A program made the translations under genes and the position numbers. The notes beneath the pieces are model-generated. The model searched no databases, had not been told where the DNA came from, and saw only the letters and a program-made list of their open reading frames with translations. A stretch of 64,000 bases of DNA from assembly GCF_002575655.3 (NCBI RefSeq), contig NC_053037.3:147075207-147139206 (forward strand), in the 5' to 3' direction. Source of the DNA: Aegilops tauschii subsp. strangulata (taxonomy: Eukaryota; Streptophyta; Magnoliopsida; Poales; Poaceae). Shown one piece after another: positions 11,949 to 22,245 of the stretch. Each line of letters begins with the position of its first letter. The first letter of the stretch is position 1.

Positions 11949-14900
11949 TTAGGAGGTAGAAGGAAACAGTGCGGGGTATTCTTCGCGCAGACGATCCTCT
12001 CGTTCCCAAGTGGCCTCATCTTCAGAATGGTGTGACCACTGGACTTTGAGAAACTTGATCGCCTTCTGACGTGTGCGGCGTTCAGCTTGGTCGAGAATGC
12101 GGACCGGATGCTCCTTATAGGAGAGGTCTTGCTGCAATTCGAGCACTTCGTGATCCACCGCTCGGATTGGATCCTTGAAGCAACGGCGGAGCTGTGACAC
12201 ATGGAACACATCGTGAACCTGAGAAAGGTTCGGCGGTAGTTCTAGTTGGTATGCCACTTTTCCACGCCTTTCGAGAATAGTGAATGGGCCAATATAGCGA
12301 GGAGCTAGTTTGCCCTTGATCCCGAAGCGGTGAGCACCCTTCATAGGTGTGACTCGAAGATAAGCCTTTTCGCCAGGTTGATAGACCATGTCTTTATGAT
12401 GACGGTCATACTGACTCTTCTGACGTGACTGAGCAGTCTTGAGATTCTCGCGAATAATGCGGACTTGTTCTTCGGCATCTTGGATAATATCCGGACCGAA
12501 GAGTGGACGTTCCCCAGTTTCTGACCAGTTCAGGGGGGTTCGGCACTTTCGTCCATATAACACTTCGAAGGGGGCCATCTTCAGACTAGCTTGATAGCTA
12601 TTATTATAAGAGAACTCAGCATATGGGAGAGATTCCTCCCATTTCTTGCCGAAGGAAATAACGCAAGCTTGAAGCATGTCTTCGAGAACTTGATTGACGC
12701 GTTCAACTTGTCCTTGCGATTGAGGATGAAACGCAGTACTAAATGACAGATGAGTGCCCATAGCTTCTTGGAAACTTGCCCAGAATCTTGAAGTGAATAA
12801 GCTGCCACGGTCTGAGCTGATAACCAATGGAATACCGTGGAGTGAAACAATCCTGGACATATAGAGCGTTGCCAACTGGCTAGCAGTGATCGCTTCTTTG
12901 ACCGCCAGAAAATGTGCAACTTTGGAAAGCCGGTCAATGACGACAAGAATAGCATCATTACCTTTCTGCGATTTGGGAAATCCAGTGACGAAGTCCATCT
13001 CAACATGGTCCCATTTCCATTCAGGAATAGAGATAGGTTGCAGAGTTCCAGTAGGCCTTTGATGTTCTGCTTTGATACGACGGCAAACGTCACACTCAGC
13101 AACATAACGAGCAATGTCTTGCTTCATATTAGTCCACCAGAATCTTTGACGGATGTCTTGGTACATCTTTGTACTACCCGGATGGATACTTAGAGGCGTA
13201 TCATGAGCTTCTTTCATAACTTCCTGTGTCATATCCAGGTTTTTCTCTGCACATGGCACCACTAGGCGGCCCTTGAAGTATAGGGTGCCATCTTCAGAAA
13301 TGGTGAAGGATGAGGGCTTTCCTCCTGCGAGGTAGCGCTTAATCTTGTAGGCTTCAGAGTCATACTTCTGTAGCCTTTTGATGCTGTCCTCGAGATCTGG
13401 TTTAGCAACTAGGGTATTGAGGGAACCCTGGGTAACAACGTGGAGGTTCACCTTGCCAAATTGTTTAGGAGGGGGAGCGAGTGCACCCGGAGGAACAATA
13501 TGGAGGTTCAGCTTCCTGAATTCTTCAACAAGCGAGGGCTGAACTTTATGAACCTGGAGGTGGTTGCAGTAAGACTTGCGGCTCAAGGCATCAGCCATTA
13601 CATTAGCCTTGCCTGGCGTATAGGAAATACCCAAGTCAAAGTCTGCAACAAGCTCCATCCATCTCTGCTGACGGAGGTTCAGATCTGGTTGAGTAAACAG
13701 ATACTTCAGACTTTGGTGGTCGGTGAAGATCTCGCAACGATTACCGAGAAGGTAATGTCGCCACTGCTTCAGCGCATGAATGACAGCAGCAAGTTCGAGG
13801 TCGTGAACTGGGTAGTTCTCTTCGTGAGGGCGCAATTGTCGAGAGGCATAAGCAATCACTTTGCGGTCTTGCATTAGGACACAGCCTAACCCTTGACGGG
13901 AAGCGTCGCAGTAAATGACGAAGTCCTTCTTAGTATCAGGTGGAGCTAGAACTGGGGCAGAAGTCAACTTGTCTTTGAGTGCCTGGAAACTTTCCTGACA
14001 TTTGTCTGTCCATTGGAACTTGACACCCTTATGCAACAGGTTAGTCAGAGGCCTGGCGATCTTAGAGAAGTTCTCGACGAATCGACGGCAATAGCTGGCG
14101 AGACCGAGAAAACTTCTGACTTGCTTAACGTTCTTGGGAGGAGTCCAATCAAGAATAGCCTGAACTCGCTCGGGGTTGACGGCAATACCATCCTTAGAGA
14201 TGACATGCCCGAGATAGGTTACTTCGGGTAGCCAAAATTCACATTTAGAGAACTTGGCATATAGTTGATGTTCTCGTAGCTTTTCCAGCACAAGACGAAG
14301 ATGTTCAGCATGTTCTTCTTCGTTCTTGGAAAATATCAGGATATCATCCAGATAAACCACGACGAACTTGTCGAGGTAATCCATGAATATGTAGTTCATC
14401 AGACGAGAGAAGGTGGCTGGAGCATTGGTTAAACCGAAAGACATGACGGTGTACTCATATGAACCATAGCGAGTCACGAAGGCGGTCTTTGGGATATCCT
14501 CTTCGCGAACACGGATCTGGTGGTAGCCCAACCTCAAGTCGAGCTTAGAGAACACTGACGAACCCGCCAGTTGATCATATAGATCATTGATCCGAGGAAG
14601 AGGGTATTTATTCTGAATGGTAGCTTGGTTTATAGGACGGTAGTCTTGAACCAATCGGTTAGTCCCATCCTTCTTCTTGACAAAGAGAGAAGGTGCTCCC
14701 CAAGGAGAGCAACTTGGACGAATGAATCCTTTGCGAAGAGACTTGTCGATTTCCTCCTTAAGCTCAAGGAGTTCATGCGGCGGCATTTTGTAGGGTCGCT
14801 TGGCTATAGGAGTGGTGCCTGGTTTCAAGTCGATGATGAATTCGACAGCTCTAGCAGGGGGAATCCCTGGAAGTTCTTCAGGGAAGACGTCGAGGAATTC

Positions 14901-16427
14901 ACGCACGACGGGAATGTTTTCAATGCCCTCGAGTGGTGCAGCGTTCAATGCATTCAATGCATAGAGCCTTGCCTCGGCATTTTGCACCAGATGGGCTTGG
15001 TAAGTAACTATCTCATCTGAAGGGTGTAGCAGATGGACGGTCTTAGTGGTGCAAACGATTGAAGCAGTATGCGCTTTTAACCAATTCATTCCCAGAATGA
15101 GATCAATGCTACAGGACTTCAGTACGATGGGAGAGACAAGAAATTCCAGTCCTTCAATTTCAACAGTAACATCACGACTAACCATAGAGGTTTGGCATTG
15201 GCCCGCAGGGGTGTGTACCACTAGCGGAGTGTTTATCTCTTCGTAATGAATGCCATGCAGGAATGCAAATTCTGCTGATATGAATGAATGGGATGCTCCT
15301 GTATCAAATAAAACGGATGCTGGTACTGAATTTACGAGGAGTGTACCCATCACAGTAGCAGGCTGGTCTTGAGCTTCGCTGAGATCAACGTGGTTGGCAT
15401 GAGCACGACCTTGAGACTTAGCATTGTTGTTGCGGGGCTGGTTGTTACCACGGCCAGCTGCTGGAAGGGCCAGTTGATTCTGATTCTGATAGCAGTTCCT
15501 GGCAAAGTGACCCGGTTGACCACACTTGAAGCACAGACCATTATCGGGAGTGGGAACAGGAGCCCCAGGTGGGGGAGCTGGTAGCTTTGACTGCTTAGAT
15601 GGTGGAGGAGGCAGACGCGGTGCAGCATAAGATTTCCTGGGAGCAGGTGCATTTGGACGATACATGCTGCTTGGGATCCATATCTTACGCTTCTGTGAGG
15701 GCGAGCCCGAAGATGAGCCCGTGTCACGGTTGCGCCTCTGAGAGCTCTGGTATTCCTGCAGACCAGTCTCGACATTGATGGCCTTATTCACCAAGGTGGC
15801 GAAATCGGCGAAGTCATGCACTAGAAGTGCGAGCTTGATGTCAGCTTGTAGTCCATCACGGAACTTCTCCTGTCTGCGTGCATCAGTTGCAATGTCTTCT
15901 TCAGCATAGCGGGACAAGTCCAGAAACTCCCGCTGATAAGCTTCAACAGTTTTGTTGCCTTGGGTGAGGTTGCGGAACTCACGCTTCTTCCGGTCCATGA
16001 CTCCCTGAGGAATGAAGCGGGCACGGAAAGCTGCTTGGAAGTCTGGCCATGTGATGATTGTTCCAGCTGGCAGAGTACGCCTGTGGCTGTCCCACCATTG
16101 AGCTGCGGGTCCCTTCAAGAAGAAGGAAGCAAAATTGACATAGCTGGCAGGGGCTACATCAGCAGACTCCATCTCATAGGTGATGTCACGGAGCCAGTCA
16201 TCAGCATCCAGAGGCTGAGTTGAGCTGCGGTAGATGGTTGGGTTGAGGCGTATGAAATCTTGAAGAGTCACTTGAGCTGGCTGTTGGTTCATATTGGGGC
16301 GAGGAAACTGAGCCATCATATTTTCCATGAATTGGCGGTTCAGTTCAAACTGTTGGATCATACCAGCCATGTACTCAGGTGGTGGTGGGGCATCGCCACC
16401 ACGACCACGACCACCTGGTCTAACCAT
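11949..16427 (-). CDS. gag-pol: Gag-Pol polyprotein, 1492 aa
   Basis: One uninterrupted frame; the start is taken at [11 protein letters not shown], 20 codons inside the longer open frame, because the upstream residues look like untranslated leader. Gag core about 60-230; CCHC zinc knuckle 299-312 ([14 protein letters not shown]); aspartic protease DTGA at 375-378; reverse transcriptase about 560-735 with YLDD at 692-695; RNase H about 835-950 with CDAS at 840-843; integrase zinc-binding region with cysteines 1112 and 1115; catalytic D1145, D1206, E1242 (a D,D35E core); chromodomain-like tail about 1440-1488 that may target chromatin marks. All key catalytic residues are present, so the protein looks functional. 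Stop is TAA at 11949-11951, 23 bases from the polypurine tract. Confidence 0.96.
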   Translation of the reverse strand: MVRPGGRGRGGDAPPPPEYMAGMIQQFELNRQFMENMMAQFPRPNMNQQPAQVTLQDFIRLNPTIYRSSTQPLDADDWLRDITYEMESADVAPASYVNFASFFLKGPAAQWWDSHRRTLPAGTIITWPDFQAAFRARFIPQGVMDRKKREFRNLTQGNKTVEAYQREFLDLSRYAEEDIATDARRQEKFRDGLQADIKLALLVHDFADFATLVNKAINVETGLQEYQSSQRRNRDTGSSSGSPSQKRKIWIPSSMYRPNAPAPRKSYAAPRLPPPPSKQSKLPAPPPGAPVPTPDNGLCFKCGQPGHFARNCYQNQNQLALPAAGRGNNQPRNNNAKSQGRAHANHVDLSEAQDQPATVMGTLLVNSVPASVLFDTGASHSFISAEFAFLHGIHYEEINTPLVVHTPAGQCQTSMVSRDVTVEIEGLEFLVSPIVLKSCSIDLILGMNWLKAHTASIVCTTKTVHLLHPSDEIVTYQAHLVQNAEARLYALNALNAAPLEGIENIPVVREFLDVFPEELPGIPPARAVEFIIDLKPGTTPIAKRPYKMPPHELLELKEEIDKSLRKGFIRPSCSPWGAPSLFVKKKDGTNRLVQDYRPINQATIQNKYPLPRINDLYDQLAGSSVFSKLDLRLGYHQIRVREEDIPKTAFVTRYGSYEYTVMSFGLTNAPATFSRLMNYIFMDYLDKFVVVYLDDILIFSKNEEEHAEHLRLVLEKLREHQLYAKFSKCEFWLPEVTYLGHVISKDGIAVNPERVQAILDWTPPKNVKQVRSFLGLASYCRRFVENFSKIARPLTNLLHKGVKFQWTDKCQESFQALKDKLTSAPVLAPPDTKKDFVIYCDASRQGLGCVLMQDRKVIAYASRQLRPHEENYPVHDLELAAVIHALKQWRHYLLGNRCEIFTDHQSLKYLFTQPDLNLRQQRWMELVADFDLGISYTPGKANVMADALSRKSYCNHLQVHKVQPSLVEEFRKLNLHIVPPGALAPPPKQFGKVNLHVVTQGSLNTLVAKPDLEDSIKRLQKYDSEAYKIKRYLAGGKPSSFTISEDGTLYFKGRLVVPCAEKNLDMTQEVMKEAHDTPLSIHPGSTKMYQDIRQRFWWTNMKQDIARYVAECDVCRRIKAEHQRPTGTLQPISIPEWKWDHVEMDFVTGFPKSQKGNDAILVVIDRLSKVAHFLAVKEAITASQLATLYMSRIVSLHGIPLVISSDRGSLFTSRFWASFQEAMGTHLSFSTAFHPQSQGQVERVNQVLEDMLQACVISFGKKWEESLPYAEFSYNNSYQASLKMAPFEVLYGRKCRTPLNWSETGERPLFGPDIIQDAEEQVRIIRENLKTAQSRQKSQYDRHHKDMVYQPGEKAYLRVTPMKGAHRFGIKGKLAPRYIGPFTILERRGKVAYQLELPPNLSQVHDVFHVSQLRRCFKDPIRAVDHEVLELQQDLSYKEHPVRILDQAERRTRQKAIKFLKVQWSHHSEDEATWEREDRLREEYPALFPSTS

Positions 16428-16664
16428 CCTGCTAATATATAACAGGGGTAGTTCAGCATTGAGAAAATTGGCAATGACAAGAATCATTCATGATGAAACA
16501 TGCATAATGAAAGGAGCACGATAGCTACTACATAGTAGTCGGCATAGCTTACAAAAGGGGTCATGCATAGAGTTCAGTACATAGAGTTCAGTACATAAAC
16601 TAAAACATCATAGGCGGCACACAGGCTCGCGGCGACTGCAACTAATACTACAAGCAAGCCTACA

Positions 16665-17423
16665 TCAGTCCCAAGAGGTACTGTGGAGGTAATCGTAGCC
16701 CGACAGCTGGTAGTGAGGTAATGGATAATCCTCCACGTCAGCAGACTGGGGGCCGCGGATACTCAGGTGTAGAGCCCGACGCTCAGGTGGCAGAAGAGGA
16801 CCAAGTGCGGGAGAGTAGCCTCCCACTTCTGGCCAACCGACACCGTGGGGCATCACGGTCCTGGCTGGGTAGATCGCAGCACGCGGTACCTGTCCAGACC
16901 GGACAAAGGGGTGCAGCAGCGTCAGAGCACGGTAAAGGTGCTGACGGGTGGTGTACATCTCGTGGCGAAGAGCTCGGTTAGCTCGATCCAGCCCATCAGC
17001 ATGCAGAACCAGGTGCTGATGGTAGAAGGGCTCCCGGGTGACAGTGGAGTAGGCAGCAGTATAGTATCCCTCCGTACCAACATCAGAGGCGATAGCAATG
17101 TGCCTGAAAGGGGAGGTGTCCAGCTCATGATACTCTCCACGAAGACGTGTCAGAGCAGCATAGGCTGCATCGTGGACAGCCATATCGATGGTCACACCAA
17201 CACCATGTGCGGTGTGCAGCACAGTAGTGGAGTCGTACTCCCGAGAGTAGAGGTGGACGATGGCACGGTACTGCTCCTGGTTAAAGTCCTGGAACTCCTC
17301 GTAGACGGTGAACTCAGGGTGCCAGCGATAACCCAGATAGGTCATCATCTCAGCTAGCACCGCAGGTGATCCCGAGGCACCAATGGCCATCGTGTGGCGA
17401 ACAACCTGCCTCGTGGGTTCCAT
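16665..17423 (-). CDS. Extra ORF upstream of gag, dsRBD-like pattern
   Basis: A 252-codon sense-strand ORF lies between the primer site and gag, 237 bases before the gag start. The start chosen is MEPTRQ; an in-frame ATG ten codons earlier (17453) is possible, but a TTTCAG directly before MEPTRQ could be a splice acceptor. Residues about 19-94 follow the double-stranded RNA-binding fold pattern: a first helix (PAVLAEMMTYLG), P-E-F, alternating strands (YRAIVHLY), a glycine turn (HGVGV) and an Ala-rich final helix (AVHDAAYAALTRL). The lysines that usually contact RNA at the start of the last helix are missing. The C-terminal half is rich in Tyr, His and Arg and is not recognised. Retention of an open frame in a young copy suggests it is part of the element; the function is unproven. 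Confidence 0.7.
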   Translation of the reverse strand: MEPTRQVVRHTMAIGASGSPAVLAEMMTYLGYRWHPEFTVYEEFQDFNQEQYRAIVHLYSREYDSTTVLHTAHGVGVTIDMAVHDAAYAALTRLRGEYHELDTSPFRHIAIASDVGTEGYYTAAYSTVTREPFYHQHLVLHADGLDRANRALRHEMYTTRQHLYRALTLLHPFVRSGQVPRAAIYPARTVMPHGVGWPEVGGYSPALGPLLPPERRALHLSIRGPQSADVEDYPLPHYQLSGYDYLHSTSWD

Positions 17424-17740
17424 CTGAAAGCAAAGACGTTTCAAAGGAGTCAAATGACAGTGTGTGCATTGTTCAAAATACTATTCTAAGAAACAACTAT
17501 GGCTTATCCATCTTTGGGGTGAACGCGGTCACGGGATCCTAGTGTTAGAGTTAGTAAAGTCGTTTAACCCGAGTAGAAGAGAGTTCAGAGTCCCAGAGTA
17601 AAGGTCGAGGAGTAAAAGATCCTAGTACCACCCAATGGCGACGTGGGCCCGTAAGCCGCACAACCATGTTAGTAAAAGTTTTGCAATGTCTAGACTCGAC
17701 TTCGGCCAAGGAGTGTGGAAGGGGGTTCCTACAGGCAGTC

Positions 17741-17753
17741 GGCTCTGATACCA
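17741..17753 (-). other. Primer-binding site (initiator tRNA-Met)
   Basis: On the minus strand the sequence is TGGTATCAGAGCC, complementary to the 3' end of initiator methionine tRNA. It lies three to five bases inside the 5' LTR end and fixes the element's orientation. Confidence 0.95.
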
Positions 17754-17756
17754 ACT

Positions 17757-20700
17757 TGTGACGCCCCCGATTTGACCGTACACTAATCATGCACGCAAAT
17801 GTGTACGATCACGATCAGGGACTCACGGGAAGATATCACAACACAACTCTAAAACATAAATAAGTCATACAAGCATTATAATACAAGCCAGGGGCCTCGA
17901 GGGCTCGAATACAAGTGCTCGATCATAGACGAGTCAGCGGAAGCAACAATATCTGAGAACAGACATAAGTTAAACAAGTTTGCCTTAAGAAGGCTAGCAC
18001 AAAGGTAGCAACGATCGAAAAGGCAAGGCCTCCTGCCTGGGACCTCCTAACTACTCCTGGTCGTCGTCAGCGGCCTGCACGTAGTAGTAGGCACCTCCAG
18101 TGCCGTGGGAGTCGTCGTCGACGGTGGCGTCTGGCTCCTGGACTCCGACATCTGATTGCGACAATCCGGTATAGAAAGGGGAAAAGAGGGAGAAAAGCAA
18201 CCGTGAGTACTCATCCAAAGTACTCGCAAGCAAGGAGCTACACTACATATGCATGGGTATATGTGTAAAGAGGCATATCAGTGGACTGAACTGCAGAATG
18301 CCGGAATAAGAGGGGGATAGCTAGTCCTGTCGAAGACTAAGCTTCTGGACATCTCCATCTTGCAGCATGTAGAAGAGAGTAGATTGAAGTCCTCCAAGTA
18401 GCATCGCATAGCATAATCCTACCCGGCAATCCCCTCCTCGTCGCCCTGTTAGAGAGCGATCACCGGGATGTATCTGGCACTTGGAAGGGTGTATTTTATT
18501 CAGTATCCAGTTTTAGTTGTCATAAGGTCAAGGTACAACTCCGGGTCGTCCTTTTACCGAGGGACACGGCTATTCGAATAGATAAACTTCCCTGCAGGGG
18601 TGCACCACATAACCCAACACGCTCGATCCCAATTGGCCGGACACACTTTTCTGGGTCATGCCCGGCCTTGTAAGATCAACACGTCGCAGCCCCACCTAGG
18701 CTCAACAGAGAGGTCAGCACGCCGGTCTAAACCTATGCGCGCAGGGGTCTGGGCCCATCGCCCTATGCACACCTGCACGTTGCGAACGCGGCCGCGAGCA
18801 GACCTAGCAACCCACACGATCACGGCGGTTACGTCAAAGCGGTCCAACACGGCGCGCGCCACTCAGTCGCTGACGTCAAAAGAGCTTCGGCTGATACCAC
18901 GACGTCGGGATACCCATAACTACTCCCACGTAGATGGTTAGTGCGTATAGACCAAATGGCCAGACTCAGATCAAATACCAAGATCTCGTTAAGCGTGTTA
19001 AGTATCTGCGAACGCCGACCAGGGCCAGGCCCACCTCTTACCTAGGCGGTCTCAACCTGCCCTGTCGCTCCGCCACAAAGATCCACTTGCGGGTACTCCT
19101 ACGAGCCGACCCGACTTTAGTCATCACATGTGTCATGTATATAGTATATAAGTATATGCCCGTGATCACCGCCCAGGTGATCACGGCCCGATAGTATAGC
19201 ACAGCAGACGGACAAGAATGTAGGGCCACTGATGGAAATCTAGCATCCTATACTAAGCATGTAGGATTGCAGGTAAAGGTAGTAACAATAGTAGCAAGGA
19301 TAGGCTATGCATCAGAATAGGATATCGAAAAGCAGTAACATGCTACACTACTCTAATGCAAGCAGTAGAGATTAGAGTAGGCGATATCTGGTGATCAAAG
19401 GGGGGGGCTTGCCTGGTTGCTCTGGCAAGTAGGAGGGGTCGTCGACTCCGTAGTCGAACTGGGCAGCAGCAGTGTCGGTCTCGTAGTCTACCGGAGAGAA
19501 GGGGGGAAGAAACAGTAAATACAATGCAAACATAAGCATGACGATGCGTGACATGACAATGAGCGGTGCTAGGGGTGCCCTAACGCGACAGTAGGTGGTA
19601 CCGGTGAAGGGGGGGAACATCCGGGAGGTATTCCCGATGTTTCGCGTTTTCGGACAGACGGACCGGAGGGGGAAAGTTGCTAGTTCGATAGGTTAGGGAG
19701 GTGTGGTGGATGAACGGACTGCGTATTCGGATTCGTCTCGTCGTTCTGAGCAACTTTCATATAGAAAACAATTTCATCCGAGTTACGGTTTAAAAGATAT
19801 GAATTTTCAAAGTTTATTTGAATTTCTGGAATTATTTATATTCAGAAAAATGAATTATGACATCAGCATGAGGTAATGCTGACGTCAGCAGGTCAACTGG
19901 TCGGCTGACCAGTCAAACCAGACAGGTGGGTCCAGTGGGACCCACATGTCAGCCTCTGTTAGTCTAATATCTATTTAAACTAATCTAACAGTATAATTAG
20001 AGGGGTGGGCCCCATATGTCAGTGAGTGATTAGTTAAAATAATTATTTTTATTTATAAAACATTTTCTGTTTAATTTTATTTTTTAGTTTTTGCGGCGGG
20101 GCCCGCATGTCAGTGACTGGGCCTGCCCAGTCAGCAGTTGACTGGGTCAACCCAGTCAACTGGGCCCGTGGGGGCCACTGGCAGTGACCCAGGGGTGGGG
20201 CCCGGCCGGCCACGTCGGCAGGGCACCGGAGAGGGGCTCCGGCGAGCTCCAGCGCGGCGGCGATGCGCGGGTGAGCTTCGGGTTTCGCCCACAGTGGGTT
20301 TGCGGGGGCGGGGCTGGGCGCGTACGACGCGGCTCGACGTCGCGCGTCCAACGGCGGTGGCCGGAGGGGCTGGAACGGCCGGAGACGTGCGCTACGAACT
20401 CGCCGGCGGCGAGGAGCTACGGGTGCCCGAGGGGAGCTACGCTAGAGCGCGCGAACGGCCGAACTAGCTAGCTAGGTGGGTGCGGCACGGTGCGGTCGGG
20501 CTAGCGGGCCAACGCCCGTGACCATTTGGTCACCGGAGACACGCCGGCGGCGAGCTCCGCGGCGTGGCTTTCGGGCGCGCGCGGGGAAGTAGCTACGGAG
20601 CGCGAGCGAGCTAGCGGAGAGAGGGAGGAGGTAGAGGAGCTCACCGCGCGGCGCAAGAAGGGCCCGTGGGTGCTTAGGAGCAGCAGGTCGTCGCCGGGGA

Positions 20701-21486
20701 AGAAGGGGGTCGCCGGCGTCCGAAGATGAAGGCGAGCTTGGTGCGTTCGTTGTAGGGGCTCCGGTCTCCAACGGGCTGCACCAGACGCAGCAGCGGGCGA
20801 CGGCGGTCCTTGGAGACACCTTGGGGCGGCGAGGCGGGCACGGTGGCCGTGTGAACGACGGTGAACGGCGGCGAGCGCTCTCGGGCAGAGGGGAACGGAG
20901 GGGAGAGGGAGGGGGATCTGGCGGGGAGAAGGCGCAGAGGCCGAGGGAGAGAGGGGGCGAGTGGGAGAGAGGCCCGAGGAGGCGGGGGAGCTGGCGCCCT
21001 TATCCTCCCCGTCGCCGGCGAGGGGGTGCGGCGGGGACGGCCACTGTTCCGTCCCGGTCGGGGGAACAGGAAGGGGACGCGGGGGGAGGTGGGCTGGGCC
21101 GGGGCGCGGGTGGCGGCCCAGCTTGGGCCGGGGGGGTTTGGGCCGCGGGTCCAGTGGGGGGAGGCCTGCTCTTTTTTTCTTTTGACTGTTTTGTTTTCTG
21201 TTTTCTCTTTATTTGTTTATTTCCTTTTCTGTTTTATTTCATTTAAAAGTATTTAGACATTTTATAAAAATGTGTTTTCTCCACCATAATTACCAGTGTA
21301 TTATTTAGAACCCACTGGACATTTTTGTTTGAATTTTTGAAAACTTTTATTTTCCACTTTAATTATATTTGAAGTTTGAACTAGGAGTTTGAAAAGGAAG
21401 GTGATCCAAATGTGATCAAGCCCTGTTTAGCACATGATTAGCTTAATCACAGGGGGTTACTGTAGCATGATTCTCAGGGTGTTACA
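17757..21486 (-). repeat. 5' LTR of the chromovirus
   Basis: Near-identical copy of the 8183-11913 LTR in the same orientation, directly upstream (minus strand) of the initiator-Met primer-binding site. A TATAAAA-like box near 21260 on the minus strand, just before the GC-rich block, is a candidate promoter; this is inference. Confidence 0.93.
19160..19186. repeat. Perfect 11-bp inverted repeat in 5' LTR
   Basis: Same hairpin as at 9586-9612. The older LTR at 62656-62690 keeps a degenerate form (ATGATCACC then AGTGATCACGG). Confidence 0.95.
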
Positions 21487-22245
21487 TGTTGCATCTCTTT
21501 TTTACTCTACATGTTATATATATTGTCCACTGAGCACACACAGTAACGTGAAATACGATTAGTTTATCCTACTATATGACAAGCAGTGAGGTACCAGGCA
21601 ACTTAGCTATCCATGATGGACTCTCTTGAACACCATCATTATTTATCTCTGCGCGTTTGAGCTGTGCATTTGTCGATGGGCCTGGGAGTTGAGCTAGTAG
21701 GGCAGTGGCCTGGGTCCAAAGTAGTAGAAGTAGCACAAAAACATTTTTTTAGTGTAGGCTTTTCCTTGCTCAAGCCTGCCTGCTAGAATCGCCAGTGCTT
21801 GAAAGGAAAAGTGAATGAAAAACATAGGAATTGGAAAGTTTCCTATGGTACTACTATTCATGCATTTGGTTCAAAGGAATGGAGCAAAGGAAAACTGTAG
21901 GATTTGTTCCTTTAGTGTCTCCTTGAGAGAAAAACCGTAGGAATTTTAATATCCACTTGTCCTCCTTTTCAAATTCCTATTCATGTAGCACAAGACTAAG
22001 AGATAGTAGCATAATAGCACTATAACCGTACATTTTCTTGTGGTTTGACTTAATCTCACCATGCTTCTTTGCATCCTGTGATCTTCCAATTCTTGTGAAC
22101 CAAACACCCAGATTGGCAGAATCATGTGTTTTTAAATTCTCTCTTTTGCACGTCCATTCCTATCCTATTACTGTGTATTTCCTATCCCTGCGTTGTTAGA
22201 ATCCTCCAATTCAAATGATCCCTTACAGAATTACTTCTCTTACAG
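21487..22245 (+). other. Intron of CACTA-1 cargo gene, possible MITE
   Basis: No coding block is visible. The stretch 21830-22225 contains inward-facing 'ordinary' plant MITE-like text (GGTTCAAAGGAATGG on the left and CAATTCAAATGATCCC on the right) that could be a decayed hAT- or Harbinger-type MITE, but I cannot pair the ends convincingly. Confidence 0.3.

Larger units (their letters stand above)
8183..21486 (-). mobile_element. Full-length Tekay/Del-like chromovirus (Gypsy)
   Basis: A complete 13.3-kb LTR retrotransposon reads on the minus strand: 5' LTR 17757-21486, initiator-Met primer site 17741-17753, an extra ORF 16665-17423, gag-pol 11949-16427, polypurine tract next to 11914, and 3' LTR 8183-11913. 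The LTRs differ by about 11 substitutions and 3 length changes in G runs over 3.73 kb (my count by eye). The polyprotein has no stop, so the copy may be autonomous. The order RNase H, integrase, C-terminal chromodomain-like segment places it with chromoviruses; Tekay/Del is my best clade guess. The 5-bp flanks do not form a clean target duplication (ACTTG or TTACT on the left, TGTTG on the right). It interrupts CACTA-1. Confidence 0.93.

Noticed and set aside
12581..16524. Open frames on both strands inside gag-pol
   Set aside because: Shadows of the 1492-codon polyprotein.
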